Below are positions 20,441 through 30,392 of a stretch of DNA of 64,000 nucleotides, one piece after another. The notes below the pieces were generated by a model, which saw nothing but the letters and a program-made list of their open reading frames with translations, searched no databases and had not been told where the DNA came from. The stretch is from assembly GCA_903871775.1 (NCBI GenBank), contig CAIQIA010000026.1, positions 186,001 through 250,000 on the forward strand. Direction: 5' to 3'. The DNA is from an uncultured cyanobacterium. GTDB taxonomy: Bacteria; Cyanobacteriota; Cyanobacteriia; PCC-6307; Cyanobiaceae. The position numbers and the translations under genes were made by a program. How positions within the stretch are numbered: position 1 is the stretch's first letter; every line of letters starts with the position of its first letter.

Positions 20441-20902
20441 CTAGCCCCCCGTGGAGGCCGCCGGGGGGGTTCGTTGCAGCCGCTGAACCGCCAGCTGCAG
20501 GGAAGGGGCCAGGGGACGGGCCTCTCCCAGCCGGGGGCTGAGCACCTGGCCGCCCTCCAGCTCCTGAAGGGAGGCGAGGGTGAGGTCCTGGCCCTCCATC
20601 AGGCGCAGATCCGCCAGTGGTGCGTCCAGCTGCCCACGGAAGAAGTGGGCACTGCGCAGGGAATCGTGGTGGTCAAACCAGGGCTCCAGGGGGCCGGCGG
20701 TCCAGCCGATCTCCTCGACCAGCTCACGCCGCAGGGCCCCTTCGGGGGTCTCGCCCGGATCCAGGTGACCACCGAAGAGGCCCCAGGTGCCGGGATGCAC
20801 GATCCCGGGCACATCGTCCCGCAGCTGCAGCAGCCAGAGACCGTCGCGTTCGAGCATCGCCAGGGCGACCGCGAACCGGGACGGGGATAGTGGGGAGCTC
20901 AC
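20441..20902 (-). CDS. NUDIX hydrolase
   Basis: [30 protein letters not shown] (Nudix box GX5EX7REUXEEXGU). Confidence 0.92.
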   Translation of the reverse strand: MSSPLSPSRFAVALAMLERDGLWLLQLRDDVPGIVHPGTWGLFGGHLDPGETPEGALRRELVEEIGWTAGPLEPWFDHHDSLRSAHFFRGQLDAPLADLRLMEGQDLTLASLQELEGGQVLSPRLGEARPLAPSLQLAVQRLQRTPPAASTGG

Positions 20903-22128
20903 AGGCGGCGGAGGGCAACGATGGGATCGAGCTGGGCGGCCCGGCGGGCGGGCACCACGCCGAAGAAGAGGCCGATGGACCCCGACAGGGCCAGGGTGGT
21001 GATGACGCTCGACGTGCCGATGGCGGCCGGCAGGGGAGTGACGGCGGCCACCACCAAGATGGCCCCCATGCCCATCAGGCTGCCCACGAGGCCCCCGAGG
21101 CTCGAGACCATGAGCGCCTCGATCAGGAACTGCAGCATCACATCATCGCTGCGGGCGCCGATGGCCTTGCGCAGACCGATTTCCTGGGTCCGCTCACTCA
21201 CCGACACCAGCATGATGTTCATGATGCCGATGCCACCCACCAACAGGGAGATGGCACCAATGGCCGCCAGCATGAGCGTCAGGCCACCGGTGATGGTGCC
21301 GACGATCGAGAGAGCATCTTTCTGGGAGCGGACGGCGAAATCGTCTTCTCGAAGGATCTTGTGCCGCAGTCGCAGCAGATTGGTGATCTGAAACTTGGCA
21401 GCCCCAAGGGTGTCGGCATCCCTGGCCTCGACACTGATGAACGACAGTGAGATGCCGTAGGTGGGATCCCGACCGCTGAGGCGGCTCACCATCGTCGTCA
21501 GGGGGATGTAGACGGCATCATCCTGGTTCTGGCCCAGAAAGGCCCCCTTGGAGGCCATGATGCCGACCACCGCAAACGTCTGATCGCGGATGCGCACCTC
21601 CTGGCCAAGGGGTGAAGACCCCGGCAGGATGCGCCGCGCCAGATCGGGCCCCAGCACAGCCACGTGCCGGGCGCCCTCCAGGTCTTCGGGCGAGAAGAAC
21701 CGTCCCTGGGCCATCTCAAAGCGGCGCACCGCCAGAAAATCGGCCGTGACGCCATTGACGGTGGCCGTGGCACTGAGGCTGCGGGCACGCACCGTCTCGC
21801 TGAGGGTGATCTGCGGTGCCACCCGCCGAACACTGGGCACCTGGGCGGCAATGGCCTGGGAATCTTCCAGCACCAGGGTCTTGGGGGTGTCGATGCCGCG
21901 GCGACGGGTGTCGTTGTTGCCAGGCACCACGAACAGCACATTGGCGCCGAGGGAGCCCAGCTGGTTTTCGGCCAGGTTCTGCGCACCCTTGCCGATGCCC
22001 ACCAGGGTGATCACCGAGGCATTGCCGATGATGATCCCGAGCATGGTCAGGGTCGTGCGCAGCCGGTTCGCCAGCAGCGATTCGACCGCCATGCCGATGG
22101 TGTCCCGCAGCGGCAGCCGGGGGCTCAC
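20899..22128 (-). CDS. MacB-like ABC transporter permease
   Basis: ESLLANRLRTTLTMLGIIIGNASVITLVGIGKGAQNLAENQLGSLGANVLFVVPG...GGIGIMNIMLVSVSERTQEIGLRKAIGARSDDVMLQFLIEAL. Confidence 0.9.
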   Translation of the reverse strand: MSPRLPLRDTIGMAVESLLANRLRTTLTMLGIIIGNASVITLVGIGKGAQNLAENQLGSLGANVLFVVPGNNDTRRRGIDTPKTLVLEDSQAIAAQVPSVRRVAPQITLSETVRARSLSATATVNGVTADFLAVRRFEMAQGRFFSPEDLEGARHVAVLGPDLARRILPGSSPLGQEVRIRDQTFAVVGIMASKGAFLGQNQDDAVYIPLTTMVSRLSGRDPTYGISLSFISVEARDADTLGAAKFQITNLLRLRHKILREDDFAVRSQKDALSIVGTITGGLTLMLAAIGAISLLVGGIGIMNIMLVSVSERTQEIGLRKAIGARSDDVMLQFLIEALMVSSLGGLVGSLMGMGAILVVAAVTPLPAAIGTSSVITTLALSGSIGLFFGVVPARRAAQLDPIVALRRL

Positions 22129-22134
22129 GGGAGA

Positions 22135-23937
22135 TCAGCGCGAAGAGTCGACACTGTAGGGATCGAGAACGTGGGTGCCGCGGTGCACGACCCCCTGCCG
22201 CACATCGAGGGTCACCACCTCTCCGTCGCGCACATCACGGGTGACATCGATCACCCCCACGATCACCGGGATCCCCAGGCGCTGGGCGATGACGGCAGCA
22301 TGGCTCTGGCTGCCCGGTTCCTCGGTGATGAGTCCGCCGGCACGCCGGATGGCCTCGAGGTAGGGGGCACTGGTCTGGGACACCACGAGAATCTCGCCGG
22401 ATTCGATCCGGGCGGCTTCCTCGGGTGAGGTTGCCAGGCGCACCTGGCCGCAGACCGATCGGGTGCCGAAGCCGACGCCACGCCCCAGAACCGCCGAGAC
22501 GATGCCCACCTTGACCAGGTCGGTGGAACCGCTGACGCCGGTGAGGGTGCCGGCGGTCTGCACCACCAGATCCCCTTCCCGCAGGAGCCCCTCCTGCTGG
22601 GCGACCCCCATGGCCAGGGTGAAGGTGCGGCTGGTGGACGACTGGTTGCCGATCAGCAGCGGGGTCACCCCCCACACGAGCTGCAGCTGCCGCGCTACCT
22701 GCACATCGGCGGTGATCGCCAGGATCGGGGTCGAGGGGCGGAACTTGCTGACATTGCGGGCGGTGGCACCGCTCTTGGTCAGGGGAAGGATCGCGGCGGC
22801 ATCAAGCTGGTTGGCGATGCTGCTCACCGCCTGGCTGATGGCGTTGGGGATGGTGCTGGCCAGCTGGGTCTCGAGCTGACGGTTGGGGTAGTCCTGCTCG
22901 ATGCGCCGGGCGATGCGGGCCATGGTGGCGACCGCCTCGACCGGGTGCTGGCCCACGGCCGTCTCGTTGGAGAGCATCACGGCGTCGGTGCCGTCGAGAA
23001 TTGCATTGGCGACATCGCTGACCTCGGCCCTGGTGGGGCGCGGGTTGGTGGCCATGCTGTCCAGCATCTGGGTGGCCGTGATGATGGGAATTCCCATCGA
23101 GTTGGCCTTGCGGATCAGCTCCTTCTGGAGCAGGGGCACCTCTTCAGCAGGCATCTCGACGCCCAGGTCCCCCCGCGCCACCATCACCCCGTCGCACAGG
23201 GGCAGGATCGCGTCGATCTGATCGATGGCCTCGAACTTCTCGATCTTGGCCACCACCGGGGTTGCATAGCCGAGGCTGCGGATCAGCTCGCGGATCTCCT
23301 GCATGTCGGAGGGATTGCGCACAAAACTGAGGGCCACCCAGTCCACCCCGAGCTGCAGCCCGAAGGCGAGGTCGTGGCGGTCCTTGGCGGTGAGCGCCCG
23401 GATCGACAGCTGCACGTCGGGGAAGTTGACCCCCTTGTTGTTGGAGAGAACGCCGCCGACGGTGACCTTGCAGTGGAGGGTCTGATCGGCCTGGTCGACC
23501 CAGTCGACCTCCATCTCCACCTTGCCGTCGTCGAGCATGATCCGGCTGCCGGGGGAGACCTCGTCGGCCAGGCGGTCGTAGGTGACCGTGGCGATCTGGT
23601 GGTCGCAGGCCACCTCACGGCTGGTGAGGGCGAAGCTGGCCCCCTGGGCCAGGGTCACCGGGCCGCCGGCGAACCGCCCCAGACGGATCTTGGGGCCCTG
23701 CAGGTCCTGCAGGATGCCGACATGCACCCCCATCTGGTGGGCCACCTGGCGGATGGTGCCGGCCCGCTGGGCGTGCTCGTCGTGGTCTCCGTGCGAGAAG
23801 TTCAGCCGGAAGGTGGTGGCGCCGGCCAGGATGAGTTCACGGATGCGTTCAGGCGATTCCGTGGCGGGACCGATGGTGGCGACAATCTTGGTGCGTCGCT
23901 TCAGATCGGGCAGGGCCATCAACGGAGCCGGAACCAT
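22135..23937 (-). CDS. pyk: Pyruvate kinase with C-terminal PEP-utilising (swivelling) domain
   Basis: LKRRTKIVATIGPATESPERIRELILAGATTFRLNFSHG...GVMVARGDLGVEMPAEEVPLLQKELI; C-term EILVVSQTSAPYLEAIRRAGGLITEEPGSQSHAAVIAQRLGIPVIVGV. Start 23937 or 23919. Confidence 0.95.
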   Translation of the reverse strand: MVPAPLMALPDLKRRTKIVATIGPATESPERIRELILAGATTFRLNFSHGDHDEHAQRAGTIRQVAHQMGVHVGILQDLQGPKIRLGRFAGGPVTLAQGASFALTSREVACDHQIATVTYDRLADEVSPGSRIMLDDGKVEMEVDWVDQADQTLHCKVTVGGVLSNNKGVNFPDVQLSIRALTAKDRHDLAFGLQLGVDWVALSFVRNPSDMQEIRELIRSLGYATPVVAKIEKFEAIDQIDAILPLCDGVMVARGDLGVEMPAEEVPLLQKELIRKANSMGIPIITATQMLDSMATNPRPTRAEVSDVANAILDGTDAVMLSNETAVGQHPVEAVATMARIARRIEQDYPNRQLETQLASTIPNAISQAVSSIANQLDAAAILPLTKSGATARNVSKFRPSTPILAITADVQVARQLQLVWGVTPLLIGNQSSTSRTFTLAMGVAQQEGLLREGDLVVQTAGTLTGVSGSTDLVKVGIVSAVLGRGVGFGTRSVCGQVRLATSPEEAARIESGEILVVSQTSAPYLEAIRRAGGLITEEPGSQSHAAVIAQRLGIPVIVGVIDVTRDVRDGEVVTLDVRQGVVHRGTHVLDPYSVDSSR

Positions 23938-23967
23938 CGCGGAAGCTACCACCCTGACCCCTGCCCG

Positions 23968-24297
23968 ATGGATCTCAACGCCTACCAACAGGCCGCCGGA
24001 CGCACGGCGCTCTACCCCGACCGGGGCCGGAACCCCCTCTATCCGACACTGGGGCTCTGCGGCGAGGCAGGGGAAGTGGCCGACAAAGTCAAGAAGGTGC
24101 TGCGTGACGACGGCGGGGTGTTCTCGCCGGAGCGATGCCAGGCCATCGCCCTGGAACTGGGGGATGTGCTCTGGTACGTGGCCCAGCTGGCCCACGAACT
24201 CGGCCTGAGCCTGGAGGAGATCGCCGGCGCCAACCTGGCCAAGCTGGCCGACCGGGCCGAGCGCAACGTCCTCGGTGGCTCGGGGGACCGGCGATGA
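23968..24297 (+). CDS. MazG-like nucleotide pyrophosphohydrolase
   Basis: MDLNAYQQAAGRTALYPDRGRNPLYPTLGLCGEAGEVADKVKKVLRDDGG...ALELGDVLWYVAQLAHELGLSLEEIAGANLAKL. Confidence 0.9.
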   Translation: MDLNAYQQAAGRTALYPDRGRNPLYPTLGLCGEAGEVADKVKKVLRDDGGVFSPERCQAIALELGDVLWYVAQLAHELGLSLEEIAGANLAKLADRAERNVLGGSGDRR

Positions 24298-24791
24298 CGG
24301 CCATCGGGATCAGCCCACGGCGGCTGCTGGGGCTCCTGGCGGCCCTGGCCCTGGGGCTGGCCTCCCTGTTGGCCCCAGGGCCGGCCTGGGCGGCGGAGCT
24401 GCAGGTGACCCTGATCAGCCTTGAGCCATGCCCGGCGGCCGATGCCGCCGCCCAGAGCGACCTGCGGCGCCCCCTGGGCGCCAGCTGCTGGGCCCTGCGG
24501 GCCGCGGTCAACAACCCCGGACGTCAGGCCGTGGTGGACACCGACATGTTCGGGCGGGTGGTCGACGCCAGCGGCGAACCGGTGCTGCCCAACCGCACGC
24601 GGCTGGGATCAATCGGGGATGTGGCCCCGGGGGGCTCGGAGGTGGCCCTGCGCCTGTCGGTGCCCGCCGGCACGGCGGGACCGCTGCAGGTGGGTCAGCT
24701 GCGGGCACGGGGGTTCAAGGCGCCGGTGCGGGCGCGGGTCGGGGACGACCAGGAGCGGCTGCCCCTGGAACAGGCCCTGGAGGGCCTCTGA
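24294..24791 (+). CDS. Hypothetical exported protein
   Basis: MTAIGISPRRLLGLLAALALGLASLLAPGPAWAAELQVTLISLEPCPAADAAAQ... Signal peptide with AWA-A cleavage; 4-bp ATGA overlap with mazG-like gene. Confidence 0.75.
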   Translation: MTAIGISPRRLLGLLAALALGLASLLAPGPAWAAELQVTLISLEPCPAADAAAQSDLRRPLGASCWALRAAVNNPGRQAVVDTDMFGRVVDASGEPVLPNRTRLGSIGDVAPGGSEVALRLSVPAGTAGPLQVGQLRARGFKAPVRARVGDDQERLPLEQALEGL

Positions 24792-24792
24792 A

Positions 24793-25083
24793 TCACCAGC
24801 CGGCGAGGGACGACCCGGACGCCACGGCCAGCTGCTCGAGCAGGGTTCCCGACAGCTGCAGGGCCAGCAGGGCCACAAGCGGTGACAGGTCAAGACCACC
24901 CAATGGCGGGATCAGGCCACGGAAGATGTTGAGGTAGGGGTCACAGATGGCGCTCACGGCCGAGAGAACGGGGTTCTCCCAGGGCAGGTTGGGAAACCAG
25001 GTGAGCACCAGCCGCACCACCAGGATGAGGCTGTAGATGCTGAGGGTCTGGGCCAGCACCGAGAACAGGTAGCTCAGGGACAT
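24793..25083 (-). CDS. YggT family membrane protein
   Basis: MSLSYLFSVLAQTLSIYSLILVVRLVLTWFPNLPWENPVLSAVSAICDPYLNIFRGLIPPLGGLDLSPLVALLALQLSG. Confidence 0.9.
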   Translation of the reverse strand: MSLSYLFSVLAQTLSIYSLILVVRLVLTWFPNLPWENPVLSAVSAICDPYLNIFRGLIPPLGGLDLSPLVALLALQLSGTLLEQLAVASGSSLAGW

Positions 25084-25123
25084 GGGTGGCGGTGGCGCAG
25101 GGACGGACATCGACCCGCCGACT

Positions 25124-25657
25124 CTATTCAGCGGGATCGTCTGCGGCCGGAAGAGGGGCGGGGGGCAGCGGGGCGGCGGGCTTGCCGACGGCGAAGGTGC
25201 GGTGAAATTTCTCGGTGAGGCTGATCCAGAAGGAGCGGCCGTCGCTCTGCCGTCTGCGCTCGATGAACCCCTGCTCGAGCAGTTCACGGATGTGGTCGTA
25301 GGCGCCGCTGCCGCGCAGCTCCACCAGTTCCGACTGCAGCAGGCGCCCCTTGAGCGCCACCGTGGCCAGGGTGCGCAGAGTGGCCGTTCCCAGATCCACC
25401 GGCACCAGCTCGTGGACCAGATCGGCCAGGTCGGCCCGCAGCTGCAGGCTGTACCCCGACGGGTCCTGACGGATCTCGAGGGCCGTGTCGCGGTGGGCGT
25501 AATCCGCCATCAGGGTGAGCAGACCCAGTTCCGCCTGGTCGGGGCTGCAGCGGGCCAGGCTGCTGAGCTCGCCTAGGGCGAGGCTGCGGCCCTTGAGGTA
25601 GAGGATCGCCTCCAGCCGCGCCGGCAGGGAGAGATCAGGTGCATCCATGGACGGCAC
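25124..25657 (-). CDS. scpB: Segregation and condensation protein B
   Basis: LPARLEAILYLKGRSLALGELSSLARCSPDQAELGLLTLMADYAHRDTALEIRQDPSGYSLQLRADLADLV...LKGRLLQSELVELRGSGAYDHIRELLEQGFIERRR. Confidence 0.92.
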   Translation of the reverse strand: MPSMDAPDLSLPARLEAILYLKGRSLALGELSSLARCSPDQAELGLLTLMADYAHRDTALEIRQDPSGYSLQLRADLADLVHELVPVDLGTATLRTLATVALKGRLLQSELVELRGSGAYDHIRELLEQGFIERRRQSDGRSFWISLTEKFHRTFAVGKPAAPLPPAPLPAADDPAE

Positions 25658-25686
25658 CGTAGCGGCCGCCGGCCGTCCAGGCGACG

Positions 25687-27237
25687 TCAGGCGAGGAACA
25701 GCCGGTAGGCCGGATTGGCGGTCTCCTCCCGCCAGGGGAAGCCCAGCTCGGTCAGCACCGTCTCCCAGGCCCGGCCATCGGCCTCGGGCACCTCGACCCC
25801 CACGACGATGCGGCCGACATCGGAACCGTGGTTGCGGTAGTGAAAGATGCTGATCGTCCAGGCGGGATGGAGGGCGTTGACGAAATCAAGCAGGGCCCCC
25901 GGCCGCTCGGGAAACTCGAACCGGTAGAGCCGCTCCTGCACGGCACCGGCGGCGCCGTCGCGGGGGCGGCGCCCCCCCACCATGTGGCGCAGGTGCAGCT
26001 TGGCCAGCTCGTCGTCACTGAGGTCGACACAGGGAAAGCCCGCCGCCCTGAGGGTCTCGAGCAGCTCACGCCGGTCGTGGCGATCCTCGATGCGCACGCC
26101 CACAAAGATATGGGCCCGGGGGCCGTCGGCACGGCGATAGCTGAATTCGGTGAGGCTGCGCCCGCCGAGATGGCGGCAGAACCGCCGCAGGCTGCCCGGT
26201 TGCTCGGGAATCTCGACCGCCAGCATGGCCTCCCGCTGCTCCCCCAGCTCGGCCCGTTCGGCGACGAACCGCAGCCGCTCGAAGTTCATGTTGGCGCCGC
26301 AGGCCACCGCCACCAGCAGCTGGCCAGGGGCCCGCTGGCCGGCCTCGGCCTTCAGGCCCGCCAGCGCCAGGGCGCCGGCGGGCTCGAGGATCGAGCGGGT
26401 GTCCTCAAACACATCCTTGATGGCGGCACAGATGGCATCGGTGTCGACGGTGACCATCCGATCGACCAGCTGCCGGCACAGCCGGAAGGTCTCGACCCCC
26501 ACCTCACGGACGGCCACCCCATCGGCGAACAGGCCCACCCGGTCCAGCCGCACCCGTTCACCGGCGGCGAGGGAGCGGGTCATGGCATCGGCCTCCACCG
26601 GTTCGACGCCGATGATCTCGACCTGGGGCCAGAGGGCCTTGACATAGGCTCCGACCCCGGCGATGAGCCCGCCGCCGCCCACCGCCAGGTAGATGGCGTC
26701 GGGAGGGTGGGGGCACTGGCGCAGGATCTCCATGCCGATCGTCCCCTGGCCGGCGATGACCTCGGGGTCGTCGAAGGGATGGATGAAGGTCAGGCCCCTC
26801 TCGGCCTCCAGCACCCGGGCCCGCTCCTGGGCCTCGTCGTAGGTGTCGCCATGGAGCTCCACGTCAGCTCCCAGACGGCGCACCGCTGCCACCTTGGTCT
26901 CGGGGGTGGTGCGCGGCATCACGATCACCGCCGGACAACCGAGGCTGCCCGCCGCCAGGGCCACCCCCTGGGCGTGGTTGCCTGCGCTGGCGGCGATCAC
27001 GCCGCAGGCCCGCTGATCGGTGCTCAGCCGCACCATGCGGTTGTAGGCACCGCGCAGCTTGAACGAGAAGACCGGTTGCAGGTCCTCCCGCTTGAGCAGC
27101 ACGCGCTGACCGAGGCGATCCGACAGGCGCTTGGCCGGTTCCAGGGGGGATTCGATCGCCACGTCATAGACCCTGGCCCGCAGGATCCGCTCCAGGTAGC
27201 CCGCTGCCATCACCCAGGGTCGCCGTGCTGGTTCCAT
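25687..27237 (-). CDS. ilvA: Threonine ammonia-lyase, biosynthetic
   Basis: YLERILRARVYDVAIESPLEPAKRLSDRLGQRVLLKREDLQPVFSFKLRGAYNRM...ASAGNHAQGVALAA; two C-terminal regulatory ACT-like domains. Start 27237. Confidence 0.95.
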   Translation of the reverse strand: MEPARRPWVMAAGYLERILRARVYDVAIESPLEPAKRLSDRLGQRVLLKREDLQPVFSFKLRGAYNRMVRLSTDQRACGVIAASAGNHAQGVALAAGSLGCPAVIVMPRTTPETKVAAVRRLGADVELHGDTYDEAQERARVLEAERGLTFIHPFDDPEVIAGQGTIGMEILRQCPHPPDAIYLAVGGGGLIAGVGAYVKALWPQVEIIGVEPVEADAMTRSLAAGERVRLDRVGLFADGVAVREVGVETFRLCRQLVDRMVTVDTDAICAAIKDVFEDTRSILEPAGALALAGLKAEAGQRAPGQLLVAVACGANMNFERLRFVAERAELGEQREAMLAVEIPEQPGSLRRFCRHLGGRSLTEFSYRRADGPRAHIFVGVRIEDRHDRRELLETLRAAGFPCVDLSDDELAKLHLRHMVGGRRPRDGAAGAVQERLYRFEFPERPGALLDFVNALHPAWTISIFHYRNHGSDVGRIVVGVEVPEADGRAWETVLTELGFPWREETANPAYRLFLA

Positions 27238-27346
27238 CCTCGGCCCCGGGGTGATCGCCCCCCCGGTGGGATCGCCCCCCGGTGTGATCGGCGGCACCGG
27301 GGGCGGAGGGGGGGTTCTAGATTCGGCCCGCCGGTGAACCGAGCGC

Positions 27347-29272
27347 ATGCATCTCAGCGAGCTGAGCCATCCCAACCAGCTGCACGGTCTCAGCACCGCG
27401 GAACTCGAAGCGATCGCCCGGCAGATCCGCGAGAAGCATCTCGAAACCGTGGCCACCAGCGGCGGTCACCTCGGCCCCGGCCTCGGGGTGGTCGAGCTCA
27501 CCCTGGCGCTCTACCAGACCCTTGACCTCGACAAGGATCGGGTCGTCTGGGACGTGGGTCACCAGGCCTATCCCCACAAGTTGATCACCGGCCGCTACGG
27601 CCGCTTCCACACCCTGCGACAGCGGGGGGGCATCGCCGGGTACCTCAAGCGCTGCGAGAGCCGCTTCGATCATTTCGGCGCCGGCCATGCGTCCACGAGC
27701 ATCTCAGCGGCCCTGGGCATGGCCCTGGCCCGGGACCGCCTCGGCCAGAACCACAAATGCGTCGCGGTCATCGGTGACGGGGCCCTCACCGGCGGCATGG
27801 CCCTCGAAGCCATCAACCATGCGGGCCACCTGCCCCACACCCGCCTGCTGGTGGTGCTGAACGACAACGACATGTCGATCTCGCCGCCGGTGGGGGCCCT
27901 CTCCAACCATCTGAACCGCATGCGGCTGAGCCCGCCGGTGCAGTTCCTCTCCGACAGCGCCGAGGAAGCGGTGCGGCACCTGCCTTTCCTGCACGGCCAG
28001 ATCCCCTCCGAACTGAGCCGTCTCAAGGAGGGCATGCGCCGGCTGGCGGTGCCGAAGGTGGGGGCGGTGTTCGAGGAACTGGGCTTCACCTACATGGGTC
28101 CCGTCGACGGCCACGACATCGCGGCCATGGTGCGCACCTTCCAGGAGGCCCATCGCAGTGAGGGGCCGGTGCTGGTGCACGTGGCCACCACCAAAGGCAA
28201 GGGTTACCCCTATGCCGAGGCCGATCAGGTGGGCTACCACGCCCAGTCACCCTTTGACCTGGCCACCGGCAAGGCCTTCCCCGCCAAGCGTCCCAAACCC
28301 CCCAGCTACAGCAAGGTCTTCGGGGAAACGTTGGTCAAGCTCTGCGAACAGGACCGGCGGGTGGTGGGCATCACGGCGGCCATGGCGACCGGCACCGGCC
28401 TTGACCTGCTGCAGAAGGCCGTGCCTGACCAGTGCATCGACGTGGGCATCGCCGAACAGCACGCCGTCACCCTGGCGGCCGGGATGGCCTGCGACGGCCT
28501 TCGGCCGGTGGTCGCGATCTACAGCACGTTTCTGCAGCGGGCCTACGACCAGCTGATCCACGACGTCGGCATCCAGAACCTGCCCGTCACCTTCGTGCTG
28601 GACCGGGCCGGGGTCGTCGGGGCCGACGGCCCCACCCACCAGGGCCAGTACGACATCAGCTACCTGCGCTGCGTCCCCAACTTCACCGTGATGGCCCCGA
28701 AGGACGAGGCCGAACTGCAGCGCATGCTGGTCACCTGCCTGCAGCATGACGGCCCCACCGCCCTCCGCATCCCCCGGGGCGAAGGGGTGGGGGTGCCCCT
28801 GGTGGAAGACGGCTGGGAGCCCCTCGAGATCGGCCGGGCAGAACAACTGGCCGAAGGGGATGACCTGCTGCTGGTGGCCTACGGCGCCATGGTGGAGCCG
28901 GCGATGGCCACGGCGGGCCTGCTGCAGGAGCAGGGGGTGCGTGCAGCGGTGGTCAATGCCCGCTTCCTGCGCCCCCTCGACGAGACCCTGCTGCTGCCGA
29001 TGGCCCGGCGGATCGGGCGGGTGGTGACCTTCGAGGAGGGCTGCCTGGCCGGTGGCTTCGGGGCAGCCCTGCTCGAAGCCTTCAGCGACCACGACCTGCG
29101 GGTGCCGATGCTGCGGCTGGGCATCCCCGACCAGCTTGTGGACCACGCCAGCCCCGACGAGTCGAAGGAGAGCCTCGGCCTGACGCCACCGCAGATGGCC
29201 CGGCGGATCCTTGATCGGTTCGCCGCCGACCTGGGGGTGACCGCCACGGCGGTGACGGCGGTGCCGATCTGA
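27347..29272 (+). CDS. dxs: 1-deoxy-D-xylulose-5-phosphate synthase
   Basis: [83 protein letters not shown]. Confidence 0.97.
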   Translation: MHLSELSHPNQLHGLSTAELEAIARQIREKHLETVATSGGHLGPGLGVVELTLALYQTLDLDKDRVVWDVGHQAYPHKLITGRYGRFHTLRQRGGIAGYLKRCESRFDHFGAGHASTSISAALGMALARDRLGQNHKCVAVIGDGALTGGMALEAINHAGHLPHTRLLVVLNDNDMSISPPVGALSNHLNRMRLSPPVQFLSDSAEEAVRHLPFLHGQIPSELSRLKEGMRRLAVPKVGAVFEELGFTYMGPVDGHDIAAMVRTFQEAHRSEGPVLVHVATTKGKGYPYAEADQVGYHAQSPFDLATGKAFPAKRPKPPSYSKVFGETLVKLCEQDRRVVGITAAMATGTGLDLLQKAVPDQCIDVGIAEQHAVTLAAGMACDGLRPVVAIYSTFLQRAYDQLIHDVGIQNLPVTFVLDRAGVVGADGPTHQGQYDISYLRCVPNFTVMAPKDEAELQRMLVTCLQHDGPTALRIPRGEGVGVPLVEDGWEPLEIGRAEQLAEGDDLLLVAYGAMVEPAMATAGLLQEQGVRAAVVNARFLRPLDETLLLPMARRIGRVVTFEEGCLAGGFGAALLEAFSDHDLRVPMLRLGIPDQLVDHASPDESKESLGLTPPQMARRILDRFAADLGVTATAVTAVPI

Positions 29273-29287
29273 ACCGAAACGCCACCT

Positions 29288-29396
29288 GACCGGTCAGAGG
29301 AGTGCGACCCGCCAGAGGGGTCCAACCATCCAGAGGAATCCGACCATCCAGAGGGATCCGACCGGTCGGATGGCGTCCGACCGGTCGGATCCAGGG
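29288..29396. repeat. Degenerate 18-bp tandem repeat, about 6 units
   Basis: gaccggtcagaggagtgc / gacccgccagaggggtcc / aaccatccagaggaatcc / gaccatccagagggatcc / gaccggtcggatggcgtcc / gaccggtcggatccagg. Confidence 0.85.
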
Positions 29397-29401
29397 AACC
29401 C

Positions 29402-29677
29402 TCAGAGCAATCCCTGGGCGGCCAGGCCCTGGATGGCGCCGATGCCGAGGATGTGCCCCAGGCTGGTGGTGGCGAGCATCGCCCCATGGCCGAAGCCACC
29501 GAAGAAGCTGTTGTTGGGCAGCGCCAGGCCCTCATTGGGCTTCTGGATCGTCGCCTTGCCGATGGCAATGGCGATGACGTTGGCGAGCACCATCACCAGA
29601 CCCACCTTGGGGGTCCAGGACACGGCGGCGGGGGTGAGGGCCAGCACGGGGCTGATCAGGGAAGGAAGCACGGTCAT
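29402..29677 (-). CDS. psaK: Photosystem I reaction center subunit PsaK
   Basis: MTVLPSLISPVLALTPAAVSWTPKVGLVMVLANVIAIAIGKATIQKPNEGLALPNNSFFGGFGHGAMLATTSLGHILGIGAIQGLA. Confidence 0.93.
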   Translation of the reverse strand: MTVLPSLISPVLALTPAAVSWTPKVGLVMVLANVIAIAIGKATIQKPNEGLALPNNSFFGGFGHGAMLATTSLGHILGIGAIQGLAAQGLL

Positions 29678-29750
29678 CGGGGAAGGGGGCCTGGAGCCTG
29701 CCTGATCATCCGTGCAGGCACCGGCCATCGCGGCAGGCCGTAAGAGTTGT

Positions 29751-30059
29751 TCACCCGGCCGGTCCGCCCTCGCCGTCCCGCGGTCGCCCGGAGTCGGCGG
29801 CGAAACCGAGCAGCAGCACCAGGTTGCTGAGGCTGAGGAACGCCTCGGCACCGCCGTGCAGCGCATCCACATCCGCCAGCTCGGCCCCGAAGCGCACCCT
29901 GGCGACCACGGCAGCGGCGATGGTCACCAGCACAAAGAGCAGGGTCAGGGCGAAGCCGGCCAGGGCCAGGGGGGGGAAACGGCCGCTGCGCCGGGCGAAC
30001 CAGAGAAAGGCCAGGTATGGGGCCAGGGAGGCGGCGAACAGGGCCGGAGCGGGGTCCAT
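29751..30059 (-). CDS. DUF3593 membrane protein
   Basis: MDPAPALFAASLAPYLAFLWFARRSGRFPPLALAGFALTLLFVLVTIAAAVVARVRFGAELADVDALHGGAEAFLSLSNLVLLLGF. Confidence 0.8.
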   Translation of the reverse strand: MDPAPALFAASLAPYLAFLWFARRSGRFPPLALAGFALTLLFVLVTIAAAVVARVRFGAELADVDALHGGAEAFLSLSNLVLLLGFAADSGRPRDGEGGPAG

Positions 30060-30064
30060 CGGGA

Positions 30065-30373
30065 TCACGGCCTGGGGAGTGGGGTGCGCCGGCGCCAAAG
30101 ATGCCAGGCGGCGACGGCCAGGGCCGTGTTGCCCACCAGGGTGAGGGCGGCCTGCAGGGTCACCAGGCCATGGAGGTCAGGGTCGTTGTCATAGAGGTGC
30201 CAGGTGCAGGCACAGAGGGCGCTGGCCAGGGCCGGCAGCATCGCCAGGGCAAGCCAGCGCCACTCGGGCTCGTGCCTGAGCCGGCCCCAGCTCACGACGG
30301 CACCGATGGCCAGCAGCCACTCGAGCACCGAGCTCACATGGATGACCCAGGTGTGAAACGAGAGGGCGTGCAT
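30065..30373 (-). CDS. DUF2499 membrane protein
   Basis: MHALSFHTWVIHVSSVLEWLLAIGAVVSWGRLRHEPEWRWLALAMLPALASALCACTWHLYDNDPDLHGLVTLQAALTLVGN. Confidence 0.83.
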   Translation of the reverse strand: MHALSFHTWVIHVSSVLEWLLAIGAVVSWGRLRHEPEWRWLALAMLPALASALCACTWHLYDNDPDLHGLVTLQAALTLVGNTALAVAAWHLWRRRTPLPRP

Positions 30374-30392
30374 CGGCCGCCGCACGGGGGTG

